Assembly: GCF_009496285.1 (NCBI RefSeq)
Contig: NZ_WIJK01000001.1
Span: 1-64,000, forward strand
DNA length: 64,000 nt
Reading direction: 5' to 3'
Source: Streptococcus mitis
Lineage (GTDB): Bacteria; Bacillota; Bacilli; Lactobacillales; Streptococcaceae
The notes beneath the pieces were generated by a model. The model was not told the origin of the DNA, ran no database searches, and saw nothing but the letters and a program-made list of their open reading frames with translations. The position numbers were made by a program, and so were the translations under genes. Below, piece by piece: positions 15,936-29,650 of the stretch. Within the stretch, counting starts at the first letter, position 1. Each line of letters begins with the position of its first letter.

Positions 15936-16712
15936 ATGAAACCATTAGAAACAACTTTTAAGCGGATTGAAACCAAATATATTATCTCCAAAGATAAACT
16001 AGACAAACTGATTCAAGATTTAAAGGAATATCTAGTAGAAGACGACTATCCAATTTCAACTATTTCAAACATCTACTTTGATACGGAAGACTTTGATGTG
16101 CTCCAAGATGATGATTTTGGAAATAAGCGAAAAGAAAAGGTTCGGATGCGGACCTATCTCAGTCAACCTAAAGCAGATAGTCAAGTATTTTTAGAAATCA
16201 AAACCAAGGACCAAGAAGGAGTTGGTCGCAAGTTTAGACTACTCTCAACTCCTACTTCTATCCTTAATTTTATGACCAAAGGGCACTTGGATGCTAGCAT
16301 TACTGATACAGTCGTCATTGAAAAAGTGAAAAAGCTTCATCAGGATTACAAGCAAGCAATCCAGCCTCGTATGTACATCTACTACGATCGTTATTCATTA
16401 AAAGAAAAAAAATACATCGAGGGCTACGACTATAATAAAATTCGTATCACAATTGACCAAAATCTAATCTATAGAGATGAAAATGTCAGTCTCTTCGCAG
16501 GAAATCAAGGGGCTCCTCTATTGGATGACAATACTGTAATTATGGAGATTAAAGCTCCTGGAAACAAACCTCAGTGGTTACAAGACATCCTAGACAAGTA
16601 TAGTTTGATGGAGCACAAATTTTCAAAATACAGTTGTGCTTACCACAAATCTCAAGGGCTTCCTTATGCACCACGTCCCAGTATAGAAAGCGCAGGTACC
16701 GCTTATGCTTAA
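15936..16712 (+). CDS. VTC-domain protein (polyphosphate polymerase family)
   Basis: Cytoplasmic protein of 258 residues with the VTC/CYTH-type tunnel motifs: ETxYIIS-like start (residues 11-17), RKEKVRMRTY, EIKTKD..VGRKFR and the late acidic MEIKAPG. The eukaryotic VTC4 domain makes polyphosphate from ATP; bacterial relatives are annotated by similarity only. It has a strong AGAGGAGAAAG site. It overlaps the DUF4956 gene by 8 bp, implying a coupled membrane-associated enzyme. Confidence 0.87.
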   Translation: MKPLETTFKRIETKYIISKDKLDKLIQDLKEYLVEDDYPISTISNIYFDTEDFDVLQDDDFGNKRKEKVRMRTYLSQPKADSQVFLEIKTKDQEGVGRKFRLLSTPTSILNFMTKGHLDASITDTVVIEKVKKLHQDYKQAIQPRMYIYYDRYSLKEKKYIEGYDYNKIRITIDQNLIYRDENVSLFAGNQGAPLLDDNTVIMEIKAPGNKPQWLQDILDKYSLMEHKFSKYSCAYHKSQGLPYAPRPSIESAGTAYA

Positions 16713-17388
16713 TCTATTTAACTCAATTTTCAACAACGCCACTGCAAGTGCAGATCCCTTCCAACTACTGCTGGCACTTCTAGTCAGTCTAGTCCTAGGT
16801 TTGGCACTTACTTGGACCTACAAATATCGAACCCTCTACACCAGAGAATTTGCTATCAGCTTGACTCTGCTTCCCTGCCTTATGACCTTGGTTATTTTTC
16901 TGGTCAATGGGAGCTTGGGTACTTCAATTGCTGTAGCCGGAACCTTTAGTTTGATTCGTTTCCGTTCTGCAACTAGTGGTTCAAGAGAACTGATTGCAAT
17001 TTTCCTAGCCATGATTATCGGTCTGGCTTGTGGAACAGGCTATCTCTTCCTAGCAATTCTCTTCACGCTCTTTATCTTGGGCGTTTGGTTCCTTTTGGAA
17101 AATCAACAAGTCAAAACTGACAATCAACGCCGTAGACTTTTGACAATCACGGTAGCTAATCAGGAGAAGGTACAGGAAGCTATCCAATCAGCTCTTGACC
17201 AATTCTGCTCAGAAATTGACATGATTACGATCAATAGCACAAATGCAGGGGACAACCTTAGCATTGTCTATGAAGTCGAGCTAAAAACAGAGGCAGATGA
17301 TTTCCAAGTGACTAGCTATCTTACACAAAATATTGATCAATGCGATGTGGCATTGACTAAAAAAGCTAAAAAGAGAAAAAATCTCTAA
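16705..17388 (+). CDS. DUF4956 membrane protein
   Basis: Protein of 227 residues with about four N-terminal transmembrane helices (roughly 20-130, including a GSRELIAIFLAMIIGLACGTGY segment) and a cytoplasmic ferredoxin-like C-terminal domain (about 140-215). Its start lies within the end of the VTC gene. In other bacteria DUF4956, VTC and Cthe_2159-like genes recur together, which suggests that the VTC enzyme acts at this membrane protein. Function not known to me. Confidence 0.85.
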   Translation: MLNLFNSIFNNATASADPFQLLLALLVSLVLGLALTWTYKYRTLYTREFAISLTLLPCLMTLVIFLVNGSLGTSIAVAGTFSLIRFRSATSGSRELIAIFLAMIIGLACGTGYLFLAILFTLFILGVWFLLENQQVKTDNQRRRLLTITVANQEKVQEAIQSALDQFCSEIDMITINSTNAGDNLSIVYEVELKTEADDFQVTSYLTQNIDQCDVALTKKAKKRKNL

Positions 17389-17393
17389 AGACG

Positions 17394-17433
17394 AAAAACG
17401 AGGCTGGGATAAAAATTCCGACCTCGTTTTTTG
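17394..17433 (+). terminator. terminator of the VTC-DUF4956 operon
   Basis: Stem AACGAGG (17397-17403) / CCTCGTT (17422-17428) with a T run. Confidence 0.88.
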
Positions 17434-17524
17434 CTAGCAATAAGTTTTTGACACTGAGACTGGTTAGGCTTTTCGATTCCAAAGAGCTCTTGTGAAAAAG
17501 ACTTCATTTTCTCTATCTCAACCT

Positions 17525-18088
17525 TTAATTTCCTTTGACTGGAATCTCTTTGATAACTCGCGCTGGATTTCCTGCTAGAACTACATTGTCACCAAAGGAT
17601 TTTGTAATGACCGCTCCTGCTCCTGCAACGACATTATCCCCTAAAGTAACACCCGGTAGGACAATGACACCACCACCTGCCCAAAAGTTCTTACCAATCG
17701 TGATGGGTTTGCCAAATTCTAGTCCTGAGTTTCGTTCGTCGGGGTCCAGCGGGTGAAGGGGTGTTAAAAATTGACAGTTGGGACCAATCATAGCATTGTC
17801 ACCGATGGTTATAGGACAAACATCTAGCATAGTTAAATTCCAATTGGAATAGAAATTTTCTCCCAGATGAATATTGACCCCGTAATCTACCATCAAGCGA
17901 GTGTTGATGTAGAGATTTTCACCAGTAGAACCAAACCATCCTTTGATGATTTCCATACCTTTTACTGGATCGACTTCTTCATTAAAAGCTGCTTGCTTTT
18001 GTCGCGCTGTTTGTGCTAGAAAACGGAGGTCTGGGTCGAATGGGTGATAGGGTTCCCCCGCGATCATTTTTTGATATTCAGTTTTCAT
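17525..18088 (-). CDS. maltose/galactoside O-acetyltransferase family protein
   Basis: Left-handed beta-helix acetyltransferase of 187 residues that transfers acetyl from acetyl-CoA to a sugar hydroxyl. The N-terminal Mac domain starts MKTEYQKMIAGEPYHPFDPDL; hexapeptide repeats (ITIGDN, MIGPN, GVTLGDNVVAGAGAV) fill about residues 60-185; the catalytic His is in TPLHPLD. I chose ATG 18088 with AAGGACA upstream; the longer frame runs into a BOX repeat and is spurious. The sugar substrate is unknown. Confidence 0.88.
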   Translation of the reverse strand: MKTEYQKMIAGEPYHPFDPDLRFLAQTARQKQAAFNEEVDPVKGMEIIKGWFGSTGENLYINTRLMVDYGVNIHLGENFYSNWNLTMLDVCPITIGDNAMIGPNCQFLTPLHPLDPDERNSGLEFGKPITIGKNFWAGGGVIVLPGVTLGDNVVAGAGAVITKSFGDNVVLAGNPARVIKEIPVKGN

Positions 18089-18108
18089 ATCTTGATGTCC
18101 TTGTTTTT

Positions 18109-18214
18109 TATACTCAATGAAAATCAAAGAGCAAACTAGGAAGAGAGCCGCAGGCTGTACTTGAGTACGGCAAGGTGAAGCTGACGTGGTTTGAATTTGA
18201 TTTTCGAAGAGTAT
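18109..18214 (+). repeat. BOX element (boxA-boxC type)
   Basis: It begins ATACTCAATGAAAATC with the AGAGCAAACTAGGAAG boxA core and ends with the boxC core CTGACGTGG..TTTTCGAAGAGTAT. The termini are complementary. There is no full boxB. It sits directly upstream of the acetyltransferase start (which reads the other way) and may be transcribed in its leader. Confidence 0.88.
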
Positions 18215-18251
18215 TAGATGATTGTAGCATAGTTTTAAATCTAGAGCAAGT

Positions 18252-18341
18252 TATAGTGAAATGAAATAGAATCTGAACAAATTTACCAGAGTAGTTAAGT
18301 CAATTTCTAGCATTTTTTAGAATTCACAGTGTACCGTTTTG
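18252..18341 (+). repeat. degenerate, truncated RUP element
   Basis: It starts TATAGTGaAATGAAATA and follows the RUP pattern (..TGAACA..TCAATTTCTAG..) but loses its right end where the intact RUP begins, suggesting an older copy interrupted by a newer one. Confidence 0.6.
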
Positions 18342-18449
18342 TATAGTGGATTGAAATAAGATATGAACAGAGAGATTAGGAAAGTCAAACTAATTTCTAG
18401 AAATATTTTTAGCAGTTGTAGTGTACTATTCTAGATTCAATCCACTATA
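18342..18449 (+). repeat. RUP element (108 bp)
   Basis: Complete MITE-like RUP with terminal inverted repeats TATAGTGGATTGAA / TTCAATCCACTATA (the left arm is followed by ATAAG, the right is preceded by TCTAGA). RUPs are thought to be moved in trans by an IS630-type transposase; none is present here. Confidence 0.88.
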
Positions 18450-18473
18450 AAACACAAGCCTAACCTTAAATAA

Positions 18474-18530
18474 AAAAAGCGAGCAAAGCTAGTTTTCTGA
18501 CAATCAGAATTCTGCCTTGTTCGCTTTTTT
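18474..18530 (-). terminator. rpoBC terminator
   Basis: Long imperfect hairpin with AAAAAAGCGA and CGCTTTTTT ends, downstream of rpoC on the minus strand. Confidence 0.82.
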
Positions 18531-18603
18531 ATCTAGTGGATCCTTCTTAAGAATCTATCGTGAATGATTAATCTTTTCATTTCAGACCTTAAGCAACACC
18601 TAC

Positions 18604-21600
18604 TTATTCGCTTACTTCAACAGTTTCAACGACTTCTTCTACAGTCGTATCTACTGAAGTTTCTTCTTGAGAAGATGCTAGGTAAGACTCTTCATTGATA
18701 GCTTGTGGTTCAAGGTTACGGTAACGTGCCATACCTGTACCAGCTGGGATGATCTTACCGATGATAACATTTTCTTTAAGTCCAAGGAGATGGTCTTTCT
18801 TACCACGGATAGCCGCGTCAGTAAGGACACGAGTTGTTTCCTGGAAGGAAGCCGCTGACAAGAAACTGTTGGTTTCAAGTGAGGCTTTTGTAATTCCCAT
18901 AAGGACAGGGCGACCTGTCGCTGGAACTCCACCTGCGATAAGGACATCTTTGTTGGCATCTGTAAAGTCATTGATATCCATGAGGGTACCCATGAGAAGG
19001 TCTGTATCTCCTGGATCCATGACACGGACTTTACGGATCATTTGACGAACCATTACCTCAATGTGTTTGTCACCGATTTCTACCCCTTGGCTACGGTAAA
19101 CTTTTTGTACTTCACCGAGAAGGTAGGTTTCAACTGACAAGACATCACGTACAGCAAGGAGACGTTTTGGTTGGATAGAACCTTCTGTCAATGCTGCACC
19201 ACGAGAAACTTGATCGCCGACTTCAACACGCATACGAGCTGTAAACGGAACGACATATTCACCTTCGCCAGTTTCACCCTTAACAAAGACTTTCTTAGTA
19301 CGAGTTGATGCATCTTCTTCAATAGCTGTAACTTGTCCTTTAACCTCTGTGATAACCGCTTCCCCTTTAGGATTGCGGGCTTCAAAGATTTCTTGGACAC
19401 GAGGAAGACCCTGAGTGATATCGGTATTTGAGGCAACCCCACCCGTGTGGAAGGTACGCATTGTAAGCTGTGTACCAGGTTCCCCGATAGATTGGGCAGC
19501 GATTGTACCAACTGCTTCACCAACTTCAACCGCATCACCAGTCGCCAAGTTGATACCATAACAGTGACGGCAGACACCGTGACGAGTGTTACATGTAAAT
19601 ACAGAGCGGATAGTCACTTCTTCCACACCAGCGTTGACAATTTCACGCGCCTTGTCTTCTGTAATCAGCTCATTTGGACCGATAATAACTACACCAGTTT
19701 CTGGATGTTTAACAGTTTTCTTAGTGTAACGACCATTGAGACGTTCTTCGAGAGATTCGATCATCTCTTTTCCTTCTGCGATAGAACGGATCAAGAGACC
19801 ACGGTCTGTTCCACAGTCATCCTCACGGATGATAACGTCTTGGGCAACGTCAACCAAACGACGAGTCAAGTAACCTGAGTCGGCTGTCTTAAGGGCCGTA
19901 TCAGTCATACCTTTACGGGCACCGTGAGTTGAGAAGAACATTTCCAATACCGACAAACCTTCGCGGAAGTTTGAAAGGATTGGCAATTCCATGATACGTC
20001 CGTTCGGAGCCGCCATCAGACCACGCATACCGGCAAGCTGTGAGAAGTTTGAGATGTTACCACGGGCTCCAGAGTCCATCATCATAACGATTGGGTTCTT
20101 AGGATCTTGGTTGGCAATCAAGCGTTTCTCCAATTTTTCACGGGCAGCACGCCATTCAGCTGTAACGGCATTGTAACGCTCGTCGTCTGTGATCATACCA
20201 CGACGGAATTGTTTTGTGATTTGTTCTACACGTTTGTGTGATTCTTCGATGATTTCAGCCTTGTCTTCAACAACTGGGATATCGGCAATACCCACTGTCA
20301 ATCCTGCAAGAGTTGAGTGGTGGTAACCGAGGTTCTTCATACGGTCAAGTAGGGCAGAAGTTTCTGTCGTACGGAAACGTTTGAAGATTTCAGCGATGAT
20401 ATTTCCAAGGTTTTTCTTCTTGAATGGAGGGTTAAGCTCAAGTTTGCTGATAGCTTCCTTGATATCTCCACCTAGTGGCAAGAAGTATTTATCTGGAACA
20501 CCTTCTGTCAAGTTAGCATTATTTGGCTCTTGCAAGTAAGGTAGACCTTCTGGCATGATATCGTTGAAGAGGATCTTACCAACAGTTGTAAGCAAGACTT
20601 TATGTTTTTGCTCTTCTGTCCATGGTTTGTTAAGGCTGTCTGTTGCGATACCTACACGTGAGTGAAGGTGAACATAACCATTGCGGTAAGCCATGACAGC
20701 TTCGTCACGGTCTTTGAAGACCATTCCTTCACCTTCACGACCAGCTTCTTCCATAGTCAAGTAGTAGTTACCCAAAACCATGTCCTGAGATGGAGTAACA
20801 ACTGGTTTACCATCTTTCGGGTTCAAGATATGCTCAGCAGCGAGCATCAAGATACGAGCTTCTGCTTGGGCTTCTTCTGAAAGCGGTACGTGAATGGCCA
20901 TTTGGTCCCCGTCAAAGTCGGCATTGTAGGCTTCACAGACAAGCGGGTGCAAGCGAAGGGCCTTACCATCAATCAAGACTGGCTCGAAGGCTTGGATACC
21001 CAAACGGTGAAGGGTCGGTGCGCGGTTAAGAAGTACTGGGTGTTCTTTGATCACTTCTTCAAGGATATCCCAGATACGCTCATCTCCGCGTTCGACCAAG
21101 CGTTTAGCAGCTTTGACGTTTTGCACGATATCACGTGCAACGATTTCACGCATCACAAATGGTTTAAAGAGCTCGATCGCCATTTCACGTGGCACACCAC
21201 ACTGGTACATCTTAAGAGTTGGACCAACGGCGATAACGGAACGTCCTGAGAAGTCCACACGTTTACCGAGCAAGTTTTGACGGAAGCGTCCTTGTTTACC
21301 TTTGAGCATGTGGCTCAATGATTTAAGTGGACGACTACCTGGTCCTGTAATTGGACGACCACGACGACCATTGTCAATCAAAGCGTCAACCGCTTCTTGA
21401 AGCATACGCTTCTCATTTTGAACGATGATACCTGGTGCGTTCAACTCAAGCAAACGAGCCAAACGGTTGTTACGGTTGATAACACGACGGTAAAGGTCGT
21501 TCAAGTCAGATGAGGCAAAACGGCCACCATCCAACTGCAACATTGGACGAAGATCTGGTGGAATAACCGGAAGGATGTTAAGAATCATCCATTCAGGTTT

Positions 21601-22266
21601 ATTTCCAGACTTGTAAAAGGCATCCAAAACATCCAAACGACGGATGGCTTTGATACGTTTTTGTCCAGTTGCTGTCTTCAATTCTTCTTTGAGTTCAGCA
21701 ATTTCTTTTTCAAGATCTACTTGTTTCAAGAGGTCTTGGATAGCTTCGGCACCCATTTTAGCAACGAATGATCCGTAGCCATATTCACGCAAGCGCTCAC
21801 GATATTCACGCTCTGTCATGATAGATTTGTGCTCAAGTGGTGTATCCTTTGGATCAATCACCACGTAAGCAGCAAAGTAGATTACTTCCTCGAGGGCACG
21901 AGGGCTCATATCAAGGGTCAAGCCCATACGGCTTGGAATTCCCTTGAAATACCAGATATGAGATACAGGAGCTTTCAACTCGATGTGTCCCATACGTTCA
22001 CGACGAACTTTTGTACGCGTTACTTCAACACCACAACGGTCACAAACAATCCCTCTGTAACGAATACGTTTGTACTTACCACAAGCACATTCCCAGTCTT
22101 TTGTAGGACCAAAGATGACTTCGTCGAATAGTCCTTCACGTTCTGGTTTCAACGTACGGTAATTGATTGTTTCAGGTTTTTTGACTTCTCCATAAGACCA
22201 TGAACGGACTTTACTTGGAGAAGCTAGTGTGATTTGCATACTTTTAAAACGATTTACGTCAACCAC
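18604..22266 (-). CDS. rpoC: RNA polymerase beta' subunit
   Basis: Catalytic subunit of RNA polymerase, 1220 residues, close to the streptococcal norm. The N-terminal zinc site is CACGKYK..CDRCG (about residues 60-78), the active-site Mg motif is NADFDGDQM (about 450), and the second zinc cluster is [19 protein letters not shown]. The trigger-loop region is intact, and the acidic C-terminal tail ends [13 protein letters not shown]. It starts 33 bp after rpoB in the same transcript. Confidence 0.99.
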   Translation of the reverse strand: MVDVNRFKSMQITLASPSKVRSWSYGEVKKPETINYRTLKPEREGLFDEVIFGPTKDWECACGKYKRIRYRGIVCDRCGVEVTRTKVRRERMGHIELKAPVSHIWYFKGIPSRMGLTLDMSPRALEEVIYFAAYVVIDPKDTPLEHKSIMTEREYRERLREYGYGSFVAKMGAEAIQDLLKQVDLEKEIAELKEELKTATGQKRIKAIRRLDVLDAFYKSGNKPEWMILNILPVIPPDLRPMLQLDGGRFASSDLNDLYRRVINRNNRLARLLELNAPGIIVQNEKRMLQEAVDALIDNGRRGRPITGPGSRPLKSLSHMLKGKQGRFRQNLLGKRVDFSGRSVIAVGPTLKMYQCGVPREMAIELFKPFVMREIVARDIVQNVKAAKRLVERGDERIWDILEEVIKEHPVLLNRAPTLHRLGIQAFEPVLIDGKALRLHPLVCEAYNADFDGDQMAIHVPLSEEAQAEARILMLAAEHILNPKDGKPVVTPSQDMVLGNYYLTMEEAGREGEGMVFKDRDEAVMAYRNGYVHLHSRVGIATDSLNKPWTEEQKHKVLLTTVGKILFNDIMPEGLPYLQEPNNANLTEGVPDKYFLPLGGDIKEAISKLELNPPFKKKNLGNIIAEIFKRFRTTETSALLDRMKNLGYHHSTLAGLTVGIADIPVVEDKAEIIEESHKRVEQITKQFRRGMITDDERYNAVTAEWRAAREKLEKRLIANQDPKNPIVMMMDSGARGNISNFSQLAGMRGLMAAPNGRIMELPILSNFREGLSVLEMFFSTHGARKGMTDTALKTADSGYLTRRLVDVAQDVIIREDDCGTDRGLLIRSIAEGKEMIESLEERLNGRYTKKTVKHPETGVVIIGPNELITEDKAREIVNAGVEEVTIRSVFTCNTRHGVCRHCYGINLATGDAVEVGEAVGTIAAQSIGEPGTQLTMRTFHTGGVASNTDITQGLPRVQEIFEARNPKGEAVITEVKGQVTAIEEDASTRTKKVFVKGETGEGEYVVPFTARMRVEVGDQVSRGAALTEGSIQPKRLLAVRDVLSVETYLLGEVQKVYRSQGVEIGDKHIEVMVRQMIRKVRVMDPGDTDLLMGTLMDINDFTDANKDVLIAGGVPATGRPVLMGITKASLETNSFLSAASFQETTRVLTDAAIRGKKDHLLGLKENVIIGKIIPAGTGMARYRNLEPQAINEESYLASSQEETSVDTTVEEVVETVEVSE

Positions 22267-22298
22267 TATTTCTTCCCTTTCTATTCTAAGTGAGCTAC

Positions 22299-25901
<3,603 letters not shown>

Positions 25902-26151
25902 GATGATTCTCCTTTTTAAATAAAGTTCCAAGCTTAGTGACCTAAGCTAGTAATTATCGTTAGATGGTTCTAAAAACCCTATCAACTTATCCCCTTTGAC
26001 TAATTTTCAGAATCTTTAAATCTTTGTTACAAAGGCCGAAAAACCTGAAAAAAAGCACAAAAAGAGCAGCTAAATCCGACTTTTTCAGGAGATTTAACTG
26101 CTGTGAGCCTTGTCCGGACAATATTTCAGACAAAACCTACGACAAATGATT
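25902..26151 (-). ncRNA. rpoB 5' leader (about 250 nt)
   Basis: This fills the space between the predicted rpoBC transcription start and the TTG start. It contains a terminator-like hairpin (26050-26105) and GTCCGGAC, but no ORF I would call. Probably a regulatory leader controlling RNA polymerase synthesis. Confidence 0.6.
26050..26105 (-). terminator. attenuator-like hairpin in the rpoB leader
   Basis: On the minus strand AGCAGTTAAATC (26102-26091) pairs with GATTTAGCTGCT (26076-26065): 12 pairs, one T-G, followed by CTTTTTGTGCTTTTTT. It is a good intrinsic terminator placed about 50 nt into the transcript and 150 nt before rpoB. Confidence 0.75.
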
Positions 26152-26157
26152 ATTTAT

Positions 26158-26186
26158 ATTATACCCTATTTAGCTAGATTTTTCAA
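26158..26186 (-). promoter_or_regulatory. rpoBC promoter
   Basis: Minus-strand -35 TTGAAA (26181-26186), 17-bp spacer, -10 TATAAT (26158-26163). Confidence 0.82.
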
Positions 26187-26271
26187 GGTTTTAAAATATT
26201 TTTCTCTTCCTCTAATCCGTTAATTATCTACATCTTTCTCTGGAAAATCAAGTCCATATTTAGGAAAACGC

Positions 26272-26300
26272 TTGCCTTAACTATTCCCTCATGCTATACT
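26272..26300 (+). promoter_or_regulatory. promoter of the e(P4) phosphatase gene
   Basis: -35 TTGCCT (26272-26277), 17-bp spacer, -10 TATACT (26295-26300), 32 bp before the ATG. Confidence 0.75.
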
Positions 26301-26331
26301 GTTATTGAAATTAATAGACAGGAGACATTTT

Positions 26332-27189
26332 ATGAAAACAGCTAAAACCACTGTTACAATCGTTTCTGCACTTGCATCTGTCATCTTATTGACCAGCTGC
26401 GCCACAAAATCCACAGAAACACAAACATCCGCTAATAACTCATCTGACAATCAGATTACAATGACTTACGACCAACTACGGTCTAGAGAAAATACCATGT
26501 CAACTCTCTGGTATCAAAAAGCGGCCGAAACAAAAGCCTTGTATCTACAAGGTTATAATGTTGCTACAGATCGTCTAAAGGAATTACTGAAAACAGAATC
26601 AGACAAGCCTTATTCGATTGTTTTGGACTTGGACGAAACGGTCCTAGATAACAGTCCTTATCAAGTTCAAAATGTCAAAGATGGAACAGCATTCACACCT
26701 GAAAATTGGGATGTTTGGGTCCAAAAAGCTGCAGCAAAAGCCGTCCCAGGTGCTAAAGATTTTCTTCAGTTTGCCGATCAAAACGGTGTCCAAATCTACT
26801 ATATTTCTGACCGTTCAGTCGACCAAGTAGATGCTACCATTAAAAATCTAGAAAACGAAGGTATTCCTGTACAAGGACGTGATCACCTCATGTTCCTAGA
26901 AAGTGGTGTAAAATCCAAAGAAGGTCGTCGACAAGCGGTTCAAGAAAAGACAAATCTTGTGTTACTATTTGGTGATAACCTTGTAGACTTTGCAGATTTT
27001 TCTAAGACTTCTGAAGCTGATCGTGACAAACAACTTGAAGAATTGCAAAAAGAATTTGGTGAAAAATTCATCATCTTCCCAAATCCAATGTATGGATCAT
27101 GGGAAACAGCAGTTTACGGTGGTAATAAACTAGATGCCAAGGGACAAGTAGAAGAACGCGAAAAGGCTTTACAAGGCTTTGACAAGTAA
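26332..27189 (+). CDS. e(P4)-family acid phosphatase / 5'-nucleotidase lipoprotein
   Basis: Surface phosphatase of 285 residues in the HAD superfamily class B/C group. The lipobox is LLTSC (Cys about 23). The first HAD motif is VLDLDETVLDN (about residues 95-105), the second YYISDR, and the late GDNLVDF supplies the metal-binding acids. Relatives release phosphate from nucleotides such as NMN for uptake. I chose ATG 26332 (AGGAGA upstream) over the earlier in-frame ATG at 26305, which would start only a few bases after the -10. It diverges from rpoB and shares a terminator with adcA. Confidence 0.92.
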   Translation: MKTAKTTVTIVSALASVILLTSCATKSTETQTSANNSSDNQITMTYDQLRSRENTMSTLWYQKAAETKALYLQGYNVATDRLKELLKTESDKPYSIVLDLDETVLDNSPYQVQNVKDGTAFTPENWDVWVQKAAAKAVPGAKDFLQFADQNGVQIYYISDRSVDQVDATIKNLENEGIPVQGRDHLMFLESGVKSKEGRRQAVQEKTNLVLLFGDNLVDFADFSKTSEADRDKQLEELQKEFGEKFIIFPNPMYGSWETAVYGGNKLDAKGQVEEREKALQGFDK

Positions 27190-27261
27190 TGAAAACTTGG
27201 TATTCAATAAGGCCATAAGTACAAAAAGAAATGCAAAAGCTCTTTAACTGACAAAACTCAA

Positions 27262-27316
27262 AAAAGCGGACAAGAGAGGATTCTGATAACCAGAAAACTT
27301 TCCTGTCCGCTTTTAT
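27262..27316. terminator. bidirectional terminator between the phosphatase and adcA
   Basis: Arms AAAAGCGGACA (27262-27272) and TGTCCGCTTTT (27304-27314) serve both convergent genes. Confidence 0.85.
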
Positions 27317-27331
27317 CATGTGAATCGTATC

Positions 27332-28834
27332 TTAATGAGCCAACATTTCTTGGGCGATTTCTTGACCAGATAAGCCATCTGGATAGTAGGTTGGCCAGTT
27401 GTCCATCTCCTCAAAGAGGGCTTCTTGGCTAGTGCCTCCAAAGAAAATATGGAAATGCTCTGCCTTGACTGGTGCGATATTGTGGTCGCTAAATTGAACA
27501 TACTTAAATTGTCCAGCATCCGCATCTGTCGCTTCAAAGAGATAACGAACTCCTCGATTCCCTTTCTTATAGGTCAAGATTTTCTTGCCGACATACTTGT
27601 AGGTATATTTCTTACTTTGGTCACCTTGGATGAATTCCATAGTGTTATCCGTGATATTAATCTTAGATACATCCGTTTGATAGCCTTTTTGATAGTAGGC
27701 TTTGTATTCATCCTTGGTCATCTTACCAGTCAACTTAGCCTTGTAGTCAAAGACTTGGTCTAGAGTACCATCTTCAAGGAAAGGATAGACTGACTGCCAG
27801 TTACCAGCATAGTCACTCAAGGTACGATCCTTAACATCAGCATCCTCAAAGTAACCATTTTGAACGGTTTTAGTTTCCTCGGCTTTTTCTGGTTCAATTT
27901 CTGCCCCAGCCTGATCAGTTGTTTGCTTGAGGGCCTTGAGATTTTTCTCCATAACAGAGATATAGTTCTCTCCAGCTTTCATGTCCTCTTCGGTCAAGCT
28001 TTCCAAAGGATTTAGAACATCTAACTTCACTCCTGTTTCTTTTGAAAGAGTATTAGCTAGAGCTTGAGAGGCATTTTCTTCAAAGTAGATATAAGAAATC
28101 TTGTTTTTCTTGATATATTCGGTCAATTCTGCCAAGCGGCTTGCTGAAGGCTCCGCATCTGGCGAAAGCCCTGAGATAGAGACTTGATTGAGTCCGTAGT
28201 CTAAAGCTAAGTAACGAAAGGCAGCGTGTTGAGTCACAAAACTCTTTTGTTTAGCACTAGAAAGTCCTTCAGTATAGGCCTTATCCAAGGCTTGCAATTT
28301 TTCGATATAGGCTGCTGCATTTTGTTCAAAAGTCGCCTTCTTATCTGGATAGCCAGCTGAAAGACTATCACGGATGTGCTCTACAAGTTTGATTGCACGC
28401 GCAGGAGACAACCATACATGAGGGTCATACTCGTGATGATGACCTTCTTCGCCATGGTCATGGTCTTCCTCTTCTTCACTTCCTGGAAGAAGCAACATAT
28501 CTCCAGTAGCCTTGATTGTTTTTACTTTTTTCGCATCTAGTGAATCTAAAAGCTTGGGAACCCATGTTTCCATGTTCTCATTTTCATAAACAAAGGCATC
28601 AGCGTCTTGGATTTTAGCCACTGCCTTAGGCGATGGTTCATAATCATGTGGTTCTGTCCCTGCCCCAATCAAGAGCTCGACATTGGCTGTATCGCCTGCT
28701 ACTTGCTTGGTAAATTCGTAAACAGGGTAGAATGTTGTGACGATATTTAATTTTCCGTCTGCCTGTTTTTGATTGGAACAAGCGACTAAGAATAGTGTCA
28801 CAAGACTTGCCAAAAATAGGCCTAGTTTTTTCAT
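27332..28834 (-). CDS. adcA: zinc-binding lipoprotein AdcA with ZinT domain
   Basis: Zinc capture protein for the Adc ABC importer, 500 residues. The lipobox is LVAC (Cys about 19). A ZnuA-like domain spans about 25-310, with a His/Asp/Glu-rich loop (HDHGEEGHHH, about 125-135). A C-terminal ZinT domain spans about 320-500 (NGYFEDADVKDRTLSDYAGNWQS start, late DHN and HFH zinc ligands). The two-domain form is typical of streptococcal AdcA. It is last in adcRCBA, with 10 bp between it and adcB. Confidence 0.97.
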   Translation of the reverse strand: MKKLGLFLASLVTLFLVACSNQKQADGKLNIVTTFYPVYEFTKQVAGDTANVELLIGAGTEPHDYEPSPKAVAKIQDADAFVYENENMETWVPKLLDSLDAKKVKTIKATGDMLLLPGSEEEEDHDHGEEGHHHEYDPHVWLSPARAIKLVEHIRDSLSAGYPDKKATFEQNAAAYIEKLQALDKAYTEGLSSAKQKSFVTQHAAFRYLALDYGLNQVSISGLSPDAEPSASRLAELTEYIKKNKISYIYFEENASQALANTLSKETGVKLDVLNPLESLTEEDMKAGENYISVMEKNLKALKQTTDQAGAEIEPEKAEETKTVQNGYFEDADVKDRTLSDYAGNWQSVYPFLEDGTLDQVFDYKAKLTGKMTKDEYKAYYQKGYQTDVSKINITDNTMEFIQGDQSKKYTYKYVGKKILTYKKGNRGVRYLFEATDADAGQFKYVQFSDHNIAPVKAEHFHIFFGGTSQEALFEEMDNWPTYYPDGLSGQEIAQEMLAH

Positions 28835-28843
28835 TTTCTTCTC

Positions 28844-29650
28844 CTATTTGATAAAACGTTTGAGTAAGCTGACTAACAAAAAGACAACTACAAAGATAAT
28901 GGTAATACTTGCACTCGGTGGTGTCTCTGCATAATAGGAAATATAAAGCCCCGCAACCATGCCAAGAAAACCAATAACGCTGGCAAGAATCATCACCGAA
29001 CTAAAGTTCTTCCCTAAACGCAACGCAATACTAGCTGGCAAGACCATGATAGTTGATACCAAAAGTGCTCCCGCTGCTGGGATCATGAGGGCAATAGCCA
29101 CACCAGTTACCATGTTAAAGAGAATAGACATGGTACGCACTGGAAGTCCATCGACAAAAGCTGTATCTTCGTCAAAAGTTAGAATATACATAGGCCTTAA
29201 AAAGAGGAATGTCAGGATTAAAACAACCGCTGCAATGATAAAGAGCCCAATTACCTGCTCTTGACTAATGGTCACGATAGAACCAAAAAGGTACTGATCC
29301 AGACTCATCGAACTAGAACTCTTCCCCTTACTCATAACAATAAGTGAAACTGCAAGTCCTGTAGACATGAGAATGGCTGTCCCAATCTCCATAAAGCTTT
29401 TATAAACCGTACGCAGGTATTCAAGGAAGACCGCTGCAATCAAGACAATGGCAATGGTTGAGATGGTCGGAGAGATTCCCAAAACCAAACCAAAGGCAAC
29501 ACCCGAAAGTGAGACGTGACTCAGAGTATCACTCATGAGACTTTGACGGCGCAAAATGAGGAAGGTCCCAAGGACTGGTGAAAAGAGGCTCATGGCAATA
29601 ACTGCCAAAAAGGCCCGCTGCATAAAATCATAAGAAAATAGATTAAGCAT
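28844..29650 (-). CDS. adcB: zinc ABC transporter permease AdcB
   Basis: Membrane channel of the zinc importer, 268 residues with about eight hydrophobic helices of the ZnuB/ABC-3 family. I chose ATG 29650 ([16 protein letters not shown]), which overlaps the end of adcC by 8 bp and gives the same length as pneumococcal AdcB; the longer frame reads through adcC and is spurious. Confidence 0.96.
   Translation of the reverse strand: MLNLFSYDFMQRAFLAVIAMSLFSPVLGTFLILRRQSLMSDTLSHVSLSGVAFGLVLGISPTISTIAIVLIAAVFLEYLRTVYKSFMEIGTAILMSTGLAVSLIVMSKGKSSSSMSLDQYLFGSIVTISQEQVIGLFIIAAVVLILTFLFLRPMYILTFDEDTAFVDGLPVRTMSILFNMVTGVAIALMIPAAGALLVSTIMVLPASIALRLGKNFSSVMILASVIGFLGMVAGLYISYYAETPPSASITIIFVVVFLLVSLLKRFIK

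Noticed and set aside
18089..18127. N-terminal extension of the acetyltransferase
   Set aside because: It runs into a BOX repeat, while ATG 18088 has a ribosome site.
22050..22070. CIN-box-like AACGAATA (late competence promoter motif TACGAATA)
   Set aside because: One mismatch, inside rpoC coding sequence, no gene start follows. No other convincing CIN box was seen; any at recA would be outside the window.
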